DNA of 9,441 nt, from assembly GCA_003225515.1 (NCBI GenBank), contig QIAK01000029.1, forward strand, positions 12,866 to 22,306. Reading direction: 5' to 3'. Shown one piece after another: positions 1 through 6,404 of this stretch. This DNA comes from Acidobacteriota bacterium (GTDB lineage: Bacteria; Acidobacteriota; Terriglobia; Terriglobales; Acidobacteriaceae). The translations under genes and the position numbers were made by a program. Positions within the stretch are counted from its first letter, which is position 1. Every line of letters begins with the position of its first letter. The notes under the pieces were generated by a model. The model saw only the letters and a list, made by a program, of their open reading frames with translations. It made no database searches and had not been told where the DNA came from.

Positions 1-954
1 CATCAAATCCGATTGCGGATGCGAGTTCCGCTTCTTCTCTAACTCCTCGACGGAATCGTCAAAGGGCAACCATTCGGAAATGCGGGCGGTCAGCTTGCCT
101 TCTTTTTCCAGCTCTTCGTAAATCTGGAAATTCTCCCAGTTGGGGGAATAATCCTGCGCGGAGGTCACACCATGCTGGGCCAGATCCGCGAGCGCAAGTT
201 CCAATCCTTCGCGGCGCAGCCGGTGCGTGGCCTTGGGGATCACTTGAGTCACAGCCGATTGCGCCGTCTCCCGCAAGATTCCGGTCGGCTCGCCATTCTC
301 GTTGCGGTCGATCTTTCCCCCCTGGGGATCGCGGCTAGCCAGGGTGACGCTCCCCAACTGCAGAGCGCGAGTGTTGGCGACTGCGATGTGGCCATCGATC
401 CGCACCAGAAACACGGGGTGTCCGCTCGATACTTCATCCAGATCCCAGCGCGTGGGCGTCACTCTTACCGGCCAAAGAGTTTCATCCCACCCTGATCCGA
501 GAATCCAGTCTCCAGCCTTGGACTCCTCTACTTTTTTCGCGACGCGAGCACGCAGATCCTCGAGCGACTTCACGCCCGTCAGATCCACGCTAAGCTTGGT
601 TGTTCCAGCGTCGTCGAGATGCAGGTGCGCATCGTTGAACCCGGGCATGACGAAGTGTCCTTCAAGGTCGATGACCTGGGTGTCGGGTCCCTTCAGCTTC
701 TCGAGTTCAATCGCTTTGCCGACCGCCTGAATACGGTCGCCGCGTACCGCAATTGCCTCCGCGCGCAAAACCGAACTGAACGGCGTGTTAGCGGGCACGC
801 CCGTGTAAATGTTCGCGTGCATGAAAATGATGTCCGCCTTCGGCGTGGTCGCAGCAGCTGTTCCAGTCGTAGCGGGACTCTGCGCTGCACCTGGCATGCA
901 CATGATACCGAGCAGACATACGGCAATTACGAAACTCCAGTTCCATCGCATCAT
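1..954 (-). CDS. Secreted YtcJ-like amidohydrolase (Amidohydro_3), C-terminus outside window
   Basis: Metal-dependent amidohydrolase of the YtcJ/Amidohydro_3 type, predicted to hydrolyse an amide or related C-N bond; the substrate cannot be told. 318 codons are read without a stop to the left edge; complete family members are usually about 540-570 residues. The N-terminus (MMRWNWSFVIAVCLLGIMCM, then PGAAQS) is a signal peptide with likely cleavage after residue 24-25, so export is expected. A beta-strand lead-in (AIAVRGDRIQAVG, about 67-79) precedes the metal motif NDAHLHLDD with His110 and His112. Family-typical segments follow: GSGWDETLWP, a RIDGH block, and GEPTGILRETAQ. The start is ATG ATG at 954/951. 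The upstream peptidase stop overlaps it (ATGA), pointing to translational coupling. No strong ribosome binding site, only a G-rich stretch. The family is clear; the substrate is unknown. Confidence 0.9.
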   Translation of the reverse strand, partial: MMRWNWSFVIAVCLLGIMCMPGAAQSPATTGTAAATTPKADIIFMHANIYTGVPANTPFSSVLRAEAIAVRGDRIQAVGKAIELEKLKGPDTQVIDLEGHFVMPGFNDAHLHLDDAGTTKLSVDLTGVKSLEDLRARVAKKVEESKAGDWILGSGWDETLWPVRVTPTRWDLDEVSSGHPVFLVRIDGHIAVANTRALQLGSVTLASRDPQGGKIDRNENGEPTGILRETAQSAVTQVIPKATHRLRREGLELALADLAQHGVTSAQDYSPNWENFQIYEELEKEGKLTARISEWLPFDDSVEELEKKRNSHPQSDLM

Positions 955-2203
955 TCGCCCACCCCCGCCAGCGCCAACATGGTCAGCAATATGCGCTTCA
1001 ATCCCAACTCGCGCCCGTTGGAATCGAACCACTCCTGCAAGGTGTGCGCCCCTCCGCCCGATCCGCCTCCGCCGATGGCGATCGCCTCCTGTCCAAGCGA
1101 CAGCGGAATATTCGCGTCCGTCGATGCCCTCTGCACCTGGGCTGCGTTTGTCAATTGCGCATCCACCGCGCGCACTACCTGCAAAATCCGCGCACCCGGC
1201 CGCAACTCCCCTGCCGGACGATTCCCGATCACGACTACTTCGCAGCTCACTCCTGACGGCCGCTTCTGCGCAGACGACCTCATTTCTGCCGCCATTGTCT
1301 CGTCCTCGAGCGCGCGATTCAGCGCCAGGCGCATCGACTGCTCCAGTCGTTCCATCTCAGTCATCGAGGTGGAACGAATATCCACCTTCATGCTGGCCGA
1401 CTCGGGAATCGAATTCACCGATGTCCCCCCGCGGATCACGCCAATGTTGAACGTCGTCTTGGGCGTCGTGGGTACCGGCGTCGCGGCAAACATTTCAATT
1501 GCTTTTGCCAGAACGACAATCGGATTAGGCGCTCCAAAATCGCTCCACGAATGTCCTCCGGGGCCGCGCACGATCACCTCAAAGCGCCGGCTGCCCAGGG
1601 CCTCGGCCACAATCGTGTCTGCACCCGCGCCGTCGAGCACCAGGCTGTAAGCAATCGAATCCTTCCAGCGCGGTGTCGAAAATATATGTCGCATGCCGCG
1701 CAAATCGCCTTCGCCTTCTTCCCCAACGTTCCCGATGAACACGAAGGGCAGCGAATGACGGATGCGGACCTGCCGCAGCAGCGAAGCGATGCCCAACAGC
1801 GCCGCCACGCCCGCTCCATTGTCAGAGACCCCGGGCCCGTAGATCCGGCTTCCCTGTTGGCGAATATTCAGCGGCGTGTTCGCCGGAAATACCGTATCGA
1901 TGTGCGCGCTCAGGGAGACGTACCGCCGCCGGTGCCGAAGACATTCCCCACGTCATCAATGCGGACATCGTCCAATCCGACTTCGCGAAAACGCTCCGCC
2001 AGCCACGCTCCCCGCGCCGACTCTCCAAAGGGAGGCGCAGGAATTCGCGCCATCTCCATTTGCCAGTGGGCCAATTGTGCTTCCTGGGTTCGAAACCAGT
2101 TGAATGCCGATCGCACCTCGGGCGCGGCAGCCAGTCGCGCAACCTCTTGCTGCAGCGAGGGGGCGAGATCGGACATGTCCGTTCGCGGAGGGGTAGGACT
2201 CAT
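951..2203 (-). pseudogene. M20-family metallopeptidase, frameshifted
   Basis: Zinc-dependent M20 peptidase/deacylase (tripeptide aminopeptidase, acetylornithine or succinyl-diaminopimelate deacylase relatives). The N-terminal part reads from ATG 2203 to a TGA at 1912-1910 (97 residues, ending at a glycine-rich GNVFGTGGG). The rest continues in the -1 frame from about 1923 to a TGA at 953-951. Joined with one added base it gives 418 codons including the stop, a normal M20 length. Visible parts: LSAHIDT with the metal-binding HxD (about 101-103), GPGVSDNGAG with the bridging Asp (about 128), GNVGEEGEGD with the catalytic and metal Glu pair (about 162-163), GPGGHSW in the dimerisation domain, and a late GGGAHTLQEW with the last metal His. 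No signal peptide. All catalytic motifs survive on both sides, so the break is recent or a sequencing error. A second possible start is ATG 2176; neither has a good ribosome binding site. Confidence 0.85.
1912..1953 (-). other. Interval that must contain the frameshift in the M20 gene
   Basis: On the minus strand the N-terminal frame runs open until the TGA at 1912-1910. The C-terminal frame is closed upstream by a TGA formed where DDVGN is encoded, near 1953. The change of frame must therefore lie between them. The likeliest spot is the GGC-rich stretch at 1921-1933. Adding one G there would give a seamless GTGGG-YVSLSAHIDT join. No X-XXY-YYZ slippery heptamer was seen. Confidence 0.75.
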
Positions 2204-2356
2204 GGGGGTGATTGTGACAGTTTACATCCCGCGGGAAGAATTTGGGATGACCGAGTGCGGGAACGGCTGATTACGGAAGAGAGTTCGTGATTTGGCCGTT
2301 CGGACAGGGCAAATTGCTGCAATGGTGCTGGTTTAGACTGCAGAAGGTGATGTATC

Positions 2357-3274
2357 TCAGCCGCGTAAGTTGGCAGCGTTTCCTACCCGCCGCTCCACGC
2401 CTTCCACCAAGGTCTTCGTCGCCGGCACGTTGATCCCGTGCCGGGCGGCGCCACGCAGGATCGGTCCCGCAATCGCATCGAGCTCCGGAGCGTTGCCGCG
2501 CTCGACGTCTTTCTGCATGGAGCTGCGCATGTTGCCCGGCATCTTCATGACGGAGGCAATCACGGCGTCCGCATCAATTTTCGCGCCCTCGGCGGCGGCC
2601 ACTGCGCTCGCTTCCCGAATGCAGGACAATCCCAACTCCCTCCATTGAGGATCGGCGAGGATCTCGCCTGTAGTTTTGTCTGCGGCCGTGGTGGTGAGAG
2701 CGAAGGCAGCGAGAAATACGAGCTTGCTCCACATCAGCGTCGCTTCATCATCGATAAAGCGACACTCGAATCCCATGTTCTGAAGCTCATCAAGAGTTCG
2801 CCCCAGCAAATTTCGCCCAGCGGAGACCACATTCAGACGGGCAAATGGGGTTCGATGCACGATATGTCCGGGCGCAACCCGCTCGGTCTCTACCGCAATC
2901 GTGGCCGCAAATACGCGCTCGGCGCCGTATCGCGCACGCAGCAGTCCGAGGTGATCAATGCCATTCAGTAGCGGAACAATTGCTTTTACCGCGTCAGGTT
3001 TTGTAAATGCAGCCAGCGCGGCCTCGAGTTGCGTCGCCTTCACTGCAATCCATACCACATCCACTGGGCGAACTTCCGCCGCTCGTGAAACGGGTACGCT
3101 GAAGTTTCCGAAAGGGCTTTCCAAATGAAGTTGCTCAGGATATTGCGCCAGCGATTCCGGCCTTACCACCATGGTCACCGACGCACCACAATGCGCCAGA
3201 CTTGCACCGACTAAGCCCCCCACGCCGCCGACGCCGAGAATCGCGTGGCTCAAGTTTTGCGACAAGGCGGTCAT
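2357..3274 (-). CDS. panE: 2-dehydropantoate 2-reductase family protein (ketopantoate reductase-like)
   Basis: NADPH-dependent reductase of the ketopantoate reductase family, 305 residues, close to the usual length. In pantothenate (coenzyme A) synthesis PanE reduces 2-dehydropantoate to pantoate in the cytoplasm. The Rossmann nucleotide-binding loop is at 12-20 (ILGVGGVGG). The family's active-site features are present: Lys79 in AVKA, Asn104 in PLLNGID, catalytic-type Lys184 in MWSKLVF, and the C-terminal SSMQKDVERG..PELDAI block (251-268) with Glu264 and Asp266. The ATG at 3274 begins 7 bp after the stop of the metallolyase gene, so the two are very probably co-transcribed. The ribosome binding site is weak (AAGAAATGA well upstream). 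Many bacteria carry several PanE paralogues that reduce other 2-keto acids, so the family call is firm but the pantothenate role is only probable. Confidence 0.88.
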   Translation of the reverse strand: MTALSQNLSHAILGVGGVGGLVGASLAHCGASVTMVVRPESLAQYPEQLHLESPFGNFSVPVSRAAEVRPVDVVWIAVKATQLEAALAAFTKPDAVKAIVPLLNGIDHLGLLRARYGAERVFAATIAVETERVAPGHIVHRTPFARLNVVSAGRNLLGRTLDELQNMGFECRFIDDEATLMWSKLVFLAAFALTTTAADKTTGEILADPQWRELGLSCIREASAVAAAEGAKIDADAVIASVMKMPGNMRSSMQKDVERGNAPELDAIAGPILRGAARHGINVPATKTLVEGVERRVGNAANLRG

Positions 3275-3281
3275 GCGCAGA

Positions 3282-4544
3282 TCATTTCTTCATTTCTTGT
3301 GCGCCGTGCGCCGCGGAAGGAATGCACTCCAGAATCTCCGCCTCACTCAGCGTGTGATCGCTCTGTTTGGCGCGCCGATAAATGCGCTCCATAATCTCGT
3401 CGCTTACCGGAATTCCGTGCCGCTCCAGCCACCACGACACATTCGATTTGCCGCTCATGGGACCGATATCGATGATCTGCTCCATCCCAAACACGTGGGA
3501 AGGCACGCCCGAATAGACCGTGTTAGCCAACTCGACATCGTTCTTGTGATAGGCCTTGATGATCGCCGACGCGTGCACGCCCGTGGCGGTACGAAACGCA
3601 TCGTCGCCCACCACCGGATAATTCCTGGGAATCGGCACCCCCGTCGCGCGTGACACAGCGACGCAGTACTGTTTCAGCTTGGTCAGGTCTTGATGATCCC
3701 AGGGAGCAATGCCCATCAGTTTCAGATTGACGAGCATCTGATCGACTTGTGTATTGCCCACGCGTTCTCCCAATCCGATCGCGCATCCGTGCACACAATT
3801 GGCGCCCGCGATGATCGCCGCCATCGAGTTCGCAATCGCGAGGCCGCGGTCGCTGTGCCCGTGCCAGTCCACCCGAATCTTCTCCCCCGATGGCTTCACG
3901 CATTCCGCAATCACAAACCGCACCAAGGCCAGCGCGCCCATGGGCGTGGCATGGCCCGCGGTATCACAAATACAGACAGCCCGGGCTCCGCATTGGATCG
4001 CCGTCGAATACAACCGCTTCACGGTTTCAGGATCGCAGCGGCTGGTGTCCTCCGTGACATACATGACGTCGAGCCCCAGCGAAACCGCGTACTTGATTGC
4101 CTTCTCCGTCGTCTGCAGCAGAAAATCGTCGGTCCATCCTTCGGTGAATCTGCGAATCGGACTCGATCCAATGAAGGTCGCAGCCTCGATAGGCAGCCCC
4201 GTTTTCTGCACGATCTCGGCAATCGGGCGAATGTCATTCTCGTGGGTTCGAGCGGCGCAGTTAGCGCGAATCTTCAATTTATGCGCGACGATCTCGCGCG
4301 CCAGCGCGGTTACGGCGTCAACCGCGCGCGCTCCCGCGCCCGGGAGGCCAAGATCGAGCGAGTCGATCCCGAGCGCCTCCATCAAATGCAGGATTTCAAT
4401 TTTTTCTGGAATGGAAGGATCTCGTACCGAAGGAGACTGCAACCCATCGCGCAAACTCTCGTCATTGATCAGAACCGGCCCGGGCGGCTTCAATCCCGGC
4501 GGGTGATTCTTGTTCCAGTCGTAAATGAGATCGGGAGTGTTCAT
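3282..4544 (-). CDS. DRE-TIM metallolyase: isopropylmalate/homocitrate synthase-like acyltransferase
   Basis: TIM-barrel metal enzyme of the 2-isopropylmalate synthase / homocitrate synthase / HMG-CoA lyase superfamily, 420 residues. The likely reaction is a Claisen condensation of acetyl-CoA with a 2-keto acid. Motifs: DESLRDGLQSP at 28-38 (metal and catalytic Arg32-Asp33), HGHSDRGLA at 228-236 (metal His228 and His230), and GLGERVGN at 257-264. The C-terminal part TATGVHASAIIKA..VYSGVPSHVFG..IGPMSGKSN resembles the accessory domain of condensing enzymes rather than a lyase. The RDGLQ, however, is the form usual in HMG-CoA lyase; condensing enzymes normally have RDGEQ, RDGTQ or RDGNQ. The protein ends without the LeuA C-terminal regulatory domain, so leucine feedback by that route is not expected. 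ATG 4544 follows the heptamer repeat region and has no clear ribosome binding site. It overlaps nothing and leads into panE after 7 bp. Exact substrate unresolved. Confidence 0.87.
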   Translation of the reverse strand: MNTPDLIYDWNKNHPPGLKPPGPVLINDESLRDGLQSPSVRDPSIPEKIEILHLMEALGIDSLDLGLPGAGARAVDAVTALAREIVAHKLKIRANCAARTHENDIRPIAEIVQKTGLPIEAATFIGSSPIRRFTEGWTDDFLLQTTEKAIKYAVSLGLDVMYVTEDTSRCDPETVKRLYSTAIQCGARAVCICDTAGHATPMGALALVRFVIAECVKPSGEKIRVDWHGHSDRGLAIANSMAAIIAGANCVHGCAIGLGERVGNTQVDQMLVNLKLMGIAPWDHQDLTKLKQYCVAVSRATGVPIPRNYPVVGDDAFRTATGVHASAIIKAYHKNDVELANTVYSGVPSHVFGMEQIIDIGPMSGKSNVSWWLERHGIPVSDEIMERIYRRAKQSDHTLSEAEILECIPSAAHGAQEMKK

Positions 4545-4551
4545 GGGAAAC

Positions 4552-4666
4552 GGCTTTTGGCTGTCGGCTCTTGGCTTTTAGCTCTTGGCTGCTGGCTTGA
4601 AGCACGGCGGAATCGACTCAAGCCCGAAGCTAAGAGCTAAGAGCCACGATCTAAGAGCTAAGGACC
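4552..4666. repeat. Two opposed heptanucleotide tandem arrays (GGCTCTT / AAGAGCC)
   Basis: Read on the plus strand, 4552-4600 is seven contiguous 7-base units close to GGCTCTT: GGCTTTT, GGCTGTC, GGCTCTT, GGCTTTT, AGCTCTT, GGCTGCT, GGCTTGA. After a 24-base spacer, 4625-4666 is six contiguous units of the reverse complement: CGAAGCT, AAGAGCT, AAGAGCC, ACGATCT, AAGAGCT, AAGGACC. The arrays can pair into a long imperfect stem-loop. They occupy nearly all of the gap between the cysteine-rich gene stop (4 bp away) and the metallolyase start (7 bp away). They could act as an mRNA processing or attenuating hairpin. They may instead be an instance of a dispersed repeat family. Confidence 0.85.
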
Positions 4667-4669
4667 GAC

Positions 4670-5008
4670 TCACTTCTCCTTCGGCGGCAGTGTTAGCCCG
4701 AACACCGAAAGCATCCCCTGCCCCGCGACGTTAATCTTCTTCTCTCCGGGAGCCGGCAGATAGAGAGTCTTGCAGTGTTCGCAGCGATAGACCTCGGCCT
4801 TTGGTCCCCATGCCTTCTCTACATCGCCGCATGCGCGCTCGACCACGTCGGTGGTATAGGACCAGAGCTTCAAATGTCCGCCACAGAACTTTCCCTTCTC
4901 ATTTTTCTCGTTGCAGGCGCGCTGACCCGCCTTCTTGATCTTTACTTTATGGTTGGGAAGCTGCGGAACATTCTGAGCGCCAGACGCGGCCACTTCGCTT
5001 GTCGCCAA
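4670..5008 (-). CDS. Small cysteine-rich protein, probable zinc ribbon, function unknown
   Basis: A 112-residue soluble protein with no signal peptide or membrane segment. Function not recognised. Cysteines are Cys32 and Cys42 (ACNEKNEKGKFCGGH), Cys60, and Cys76-x2-Cys79 (YRCEHCKTLYLP). The CxxC knuckle together with the earlier Cys pair looks like a split zinc ribbon, and a His20 and His45 are also available. The N-terminus is Lys-rich (KVKIKKAGQ), possibly nucleic-acid or protein binding. The start is TTG at 5008, supported by AGGAG at 5021-5017 with an 8-base spacer; no in-frame ATG lies nearby upstream. Codon use and length argue for a real gene. It may share a transcript with the downstream metallolyase and panE, separated by the heptamer arrays. 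The zinc binding is inferred from Cys spacing only. Confidence 0.72.
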   Translation of the reverse strand: MATSEVAASGAQNVPQLPNHKVKIKKAGQRACNEKNEKGKFCGGHLKLWSYTTDVVERACGDVEKAWGPKAEVYRCEHCKTLYLPAPGEKKINVAGQGMLSVFGLTLPPKEK

Positions 5009-5016
5009 AGGACGTA

Positions 5017-5021
5017 CTCCT
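5017..5021 (-). promoter_or_regulatory. Shine-Dalgarno AGGAG deciding a TTG start
   Basis: AGGAG on the minus strand lies 8 bases before the TTG at 5008. No ATG or GTG in the same frame is close by. This is the strongest ribosome binding site among the minus-strand genes here and fixes the start of the cysteine-rich protein. Confidence 0.65.
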
Positions 5022-5066
5022 GGTTCGAGCGGCCTAAAACGCCGCCGGATTCGGCCTTACGCGGTC

Positions 5067-5072
5067 ATTGTA
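5067..5072 (-). promoter_or_regulatory. Possible -10 box (TACAAT) of the cysteine-rich gene
   Basis: Reads TACAAT on the minus strand, about 59 bases before the TTG start, in the divergent intergenic region. No convincing -35 TTGACA is found at 16-18 bases upstream, so this is a weak suggestion. Confidence 0.25.
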
Positions 5073-5130
5073 ACCGAAACACAAGGGGCGTAACACGTAG
5101 CGACTTCGTGATTGAGGTCTAACATGCGGG

Positions 5131-5174
5131 AGATCCTTCGCTCCGCCTGAAAAGCGGCTCCGCTCAGGATGACA
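5131..5174. repeat. Imperfect palindrome, probable dispersed repeat (ATCCT...AGGAT)
   Basis: ATCCT at 5133-5137 is mirrored by AGGAT at 5166-5170, and CCGC at 5143-5146 by GCGG at 5154-5157 around the loop CTGAAAA. CTCCGC occurs twice (5141-5146 and 5158-5163), as if the centre was duplicated. The pattern AGATCCTTCGCTCCGC ... CTCAGGATGAC resembles a short palindromic repeat that I recall seeing scattered between genes in many environmental bacterial genomes. Its family was not checked. Confidence 0.5.
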
Positions 5175-5289
5175 CCTCGCGTGGAACACTTACATCAAAG
5201 TCAGGCTTCGCACTCGATTGAACCGTGCCGGTTTGCGGATACAGCAAGTTCTGCTCTGCTACTCTGGAGATTCAGAATTCATATTTCAC

Positions 5290-5294
5290 AAGGA
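5290..5294 (+). promoter_or_regulatory. Shine-Dalgarno AAGGA fixing the sulfotransferase start
   Basis: AAGGA is followed after CCGC by the ATG at 5299. This selects 5299 over the in-frame ATG at 5218. The 27 extra residues of the longer version do not resemble the family, and MITIVSGLPRSGTS is a natural protein start. Confidence 0.65.
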
Positions 5295-5298
5295 CCGC

Positions 5299-5859
5299 AT
5301 GATCACGATCGTCTCCGGACTGCCTCGTTCAGGCACGTCTCTGATGATGCAGATGCTGGTTGCCGGCGGCATGCCCGCGCTCTCGGACGGCGAACGCCGC
5401 GCGGATACCGACAACCCGCGAGGCTACCTCGAATGGGAGCGCATCAAGCAACTTCCCAATGATCCTGCGTGCATCGCCGAAGGCGAAGGCAAGGTGGTCA
5501 AAGTAATCTCGCGACTATTGCTTTCGCTTCCTGCCGGATATGAGTACCGCATTCTATTCATGCAGCGGCCGCTGGCAGAGGTACTCGCTTCGCAAGATGA
5601 AATGTTGCGCCGCCGCGGAACCTATCGGGAGGGAACCGATCCAGCGGTTATCTCCGCTGCTTTTGAAAAGCACTTGCGCGAAGTCTTTGCCTGGATGGAT
5701 GGCAAAGCCTATGTCAAAGCGCTCCGCGTCCCCTACCACGATGTTCTAAGCAAGCCGAAGGATGTAGCCCATCAAATCTCGCAATTTCTGCAAATCAAAT
5801 TAGACGAGGAAGCGATGGAGCAACAAGTAGACGCATCGCTCTACCGCAACCGTGCGTAA
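5299..5859 (+). CDS. Small sulfotransferase-family protein (PAPS-binding fold)
   Basis: A 186-residue cytoplasmic protein of the bacterial sulfotransferase family, which transfers sulfate from PAPS to an acceptor; the acceptor is unknown. The 5'-phosphosulfate loop is GLPRSGTSLMM at 7-17. A 3'-phosphate-binding-like stretch follows, with Arg90 and Ser98 in MQRPLAEVLASQD. NPRGYLEWERIK (39-50) and the ending VDASLYRNR are, from memory, typical of a compact subgroup of this family. The protein is shorter than classical sulfotransferases (250-300 residues) but ends naturally. It is the first of two plus-strand genes, with the cupin 96 bp downstream, so a shared transcript is possible. No link in function is evident. 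A role as a different P-loop-like enzyme cannot be excluded. Confidence 0.78.
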   Translation: MITIVSGLPRSGTSLMMQMLVAGGMPALSDGERRADTDNPRGYLEWERIKQLPNDPACIAEGEGKVVKVISRLLLSLPAGYEYRILFMQRPLAEVLASQDEMLRRRGTYREGTDPAVISAAFEKHLREVFAWMDGKAYVKALRVPYHDVLSKPKDVAHQISQFLQIKLDEEAMEQQVDASLYRNRA

Positions 5860-5955
5860 GTGATGTTGGTTCCCGCTTAGGATCGGAAGCTGGATTGTGC
5901 TGAGTAGGATTGCCCATGCCGACGAGATTACACTACTCGCAGGAGCCCAAATAGC

Positions 5956-6342
5956 ATGGCCAACAAAGCTTCCAGCCCTATAAGAGCAAAGCCGGCCCAT
6001 CCCGCTGCTGTGAATCGCGAACGCGCAGAGCACTACCGCTGGGGACATGATTGTGACGCGTGGTATCTGGTCAATGATGAACAACTCAGTGTGATCGAGG
6101 AGTTCATGCCTCCGGGTGCCGCCGAGGTTCGCCATCATCACGAGAAAGCACAGCAGTTCTTCTATATTCTGACGGGTGAAGTTCTGATCGAGGTGGAGGG
6201 TCAAACCACGCTGTTGGGCGCCGGAAACGGCATTCGCGTGCTGCCCGGAGCGCGGCATCAAATCCGCAACCCCGCCTCTGTCCCAGTGCGGTTCCTGGTG
6301 ATCTCGCACCCTCGAAGTCATGGCGACCGTCACGACGAATGA
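5956..6342 (+). CDS. Single-domain cupin protein
   Basis: A 128-residue beta-barrel cupin with one Cupin_2 domain. Motif 1 is GAAEVRHHHEKAQQFFYILTG. It keeps the metal-binding H-x-H, but the usual Glu is Gln (the second Q of AQQ), a substitution I believe is common in one cupin subgroup. Motif 2 is LPGARHQIRN, with the third His and the Asn. Metal binding is therefore likely, but the ligand set is changed. ATG 5956 is preceded by AGGAG at 5941-5945 (10-base spacer). The N-terminal 30 residues are polar and not part of the barrel. Such small cupins can be isomerases, dioxygenases, sugar-binding or sensor proteins; the sequence does not say which. It ends 62 bp from the convergent aldehyde dehydrogenase. 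Confidence 0.85.
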   Translation: MANKASSPIRAKPAHPAAVNRERAEHYRWGHDCDAWYLVNDEQLSVIEEFMPPGAAEVRHHHEKAQQFFYILTGEVLIEVEGQTTLLGAGNGIRVLPGARHQIRNPASVPVRFLVISHPRSHGDRHDE

Positions 6343-6366
6343 GTAGCGAAGTGCAATTATGCGACG

Positions 6367-6382
6367 ACGGCCGTCCGGCCGT
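6367..6382. terminator. Short GC-rich hairpin between convergent genes
   Basis: ACGGCC, loop GTCC, GGCCGT forms a perfect 6-bp stem in the 62-bp gap between the cupin stop and the aldehyde dehydrogenase stop. There is no T-run on either side, so it is not a standard intrinsic terminator. Its location between convergent genes is the main reason to list it. Confidence 0.35.
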
Positions 6383-6404
6383 GGCGAAGCCCGGCGACAC
6401 CTGT

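Noticed and set aside
619..1650. Plus-strand open frame of 343 codons
   Set aside because: Antisense to both the amidohydrolase and the M20 peptidase, with low-complexity Pro/Ser/Arg composition and no motif.
1912..1953. Programmed -1 ribosomal frameshift in the M20 gene
   Set aside because: No slippery heptamer and no clear downstream pseudoknot seen. M20 peptidases are not known to use recoding. A simple indel explains it.
3690..4640. Plus-strand open frame of over 300 codons opposite the metallolyase
   Set aside because: Antisense shadow of a well-supported gene. No ribosome binding site, and it runs through the heptamer repeats at its end.
4552..4666. Miniature CRISPR-like array
   Set aside because: Units are contiguous 7-mers without unique spacers and there are no cas genes nearby. 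It is a tandem repeat pair, not a CRISPR.
5218..5298. N-terminal extension of the sulfotransferase from ATG 5218
   Set aside because: The 27 extra residues do not resemble the family, and a ribosome binding site sits just before ATG 5299.
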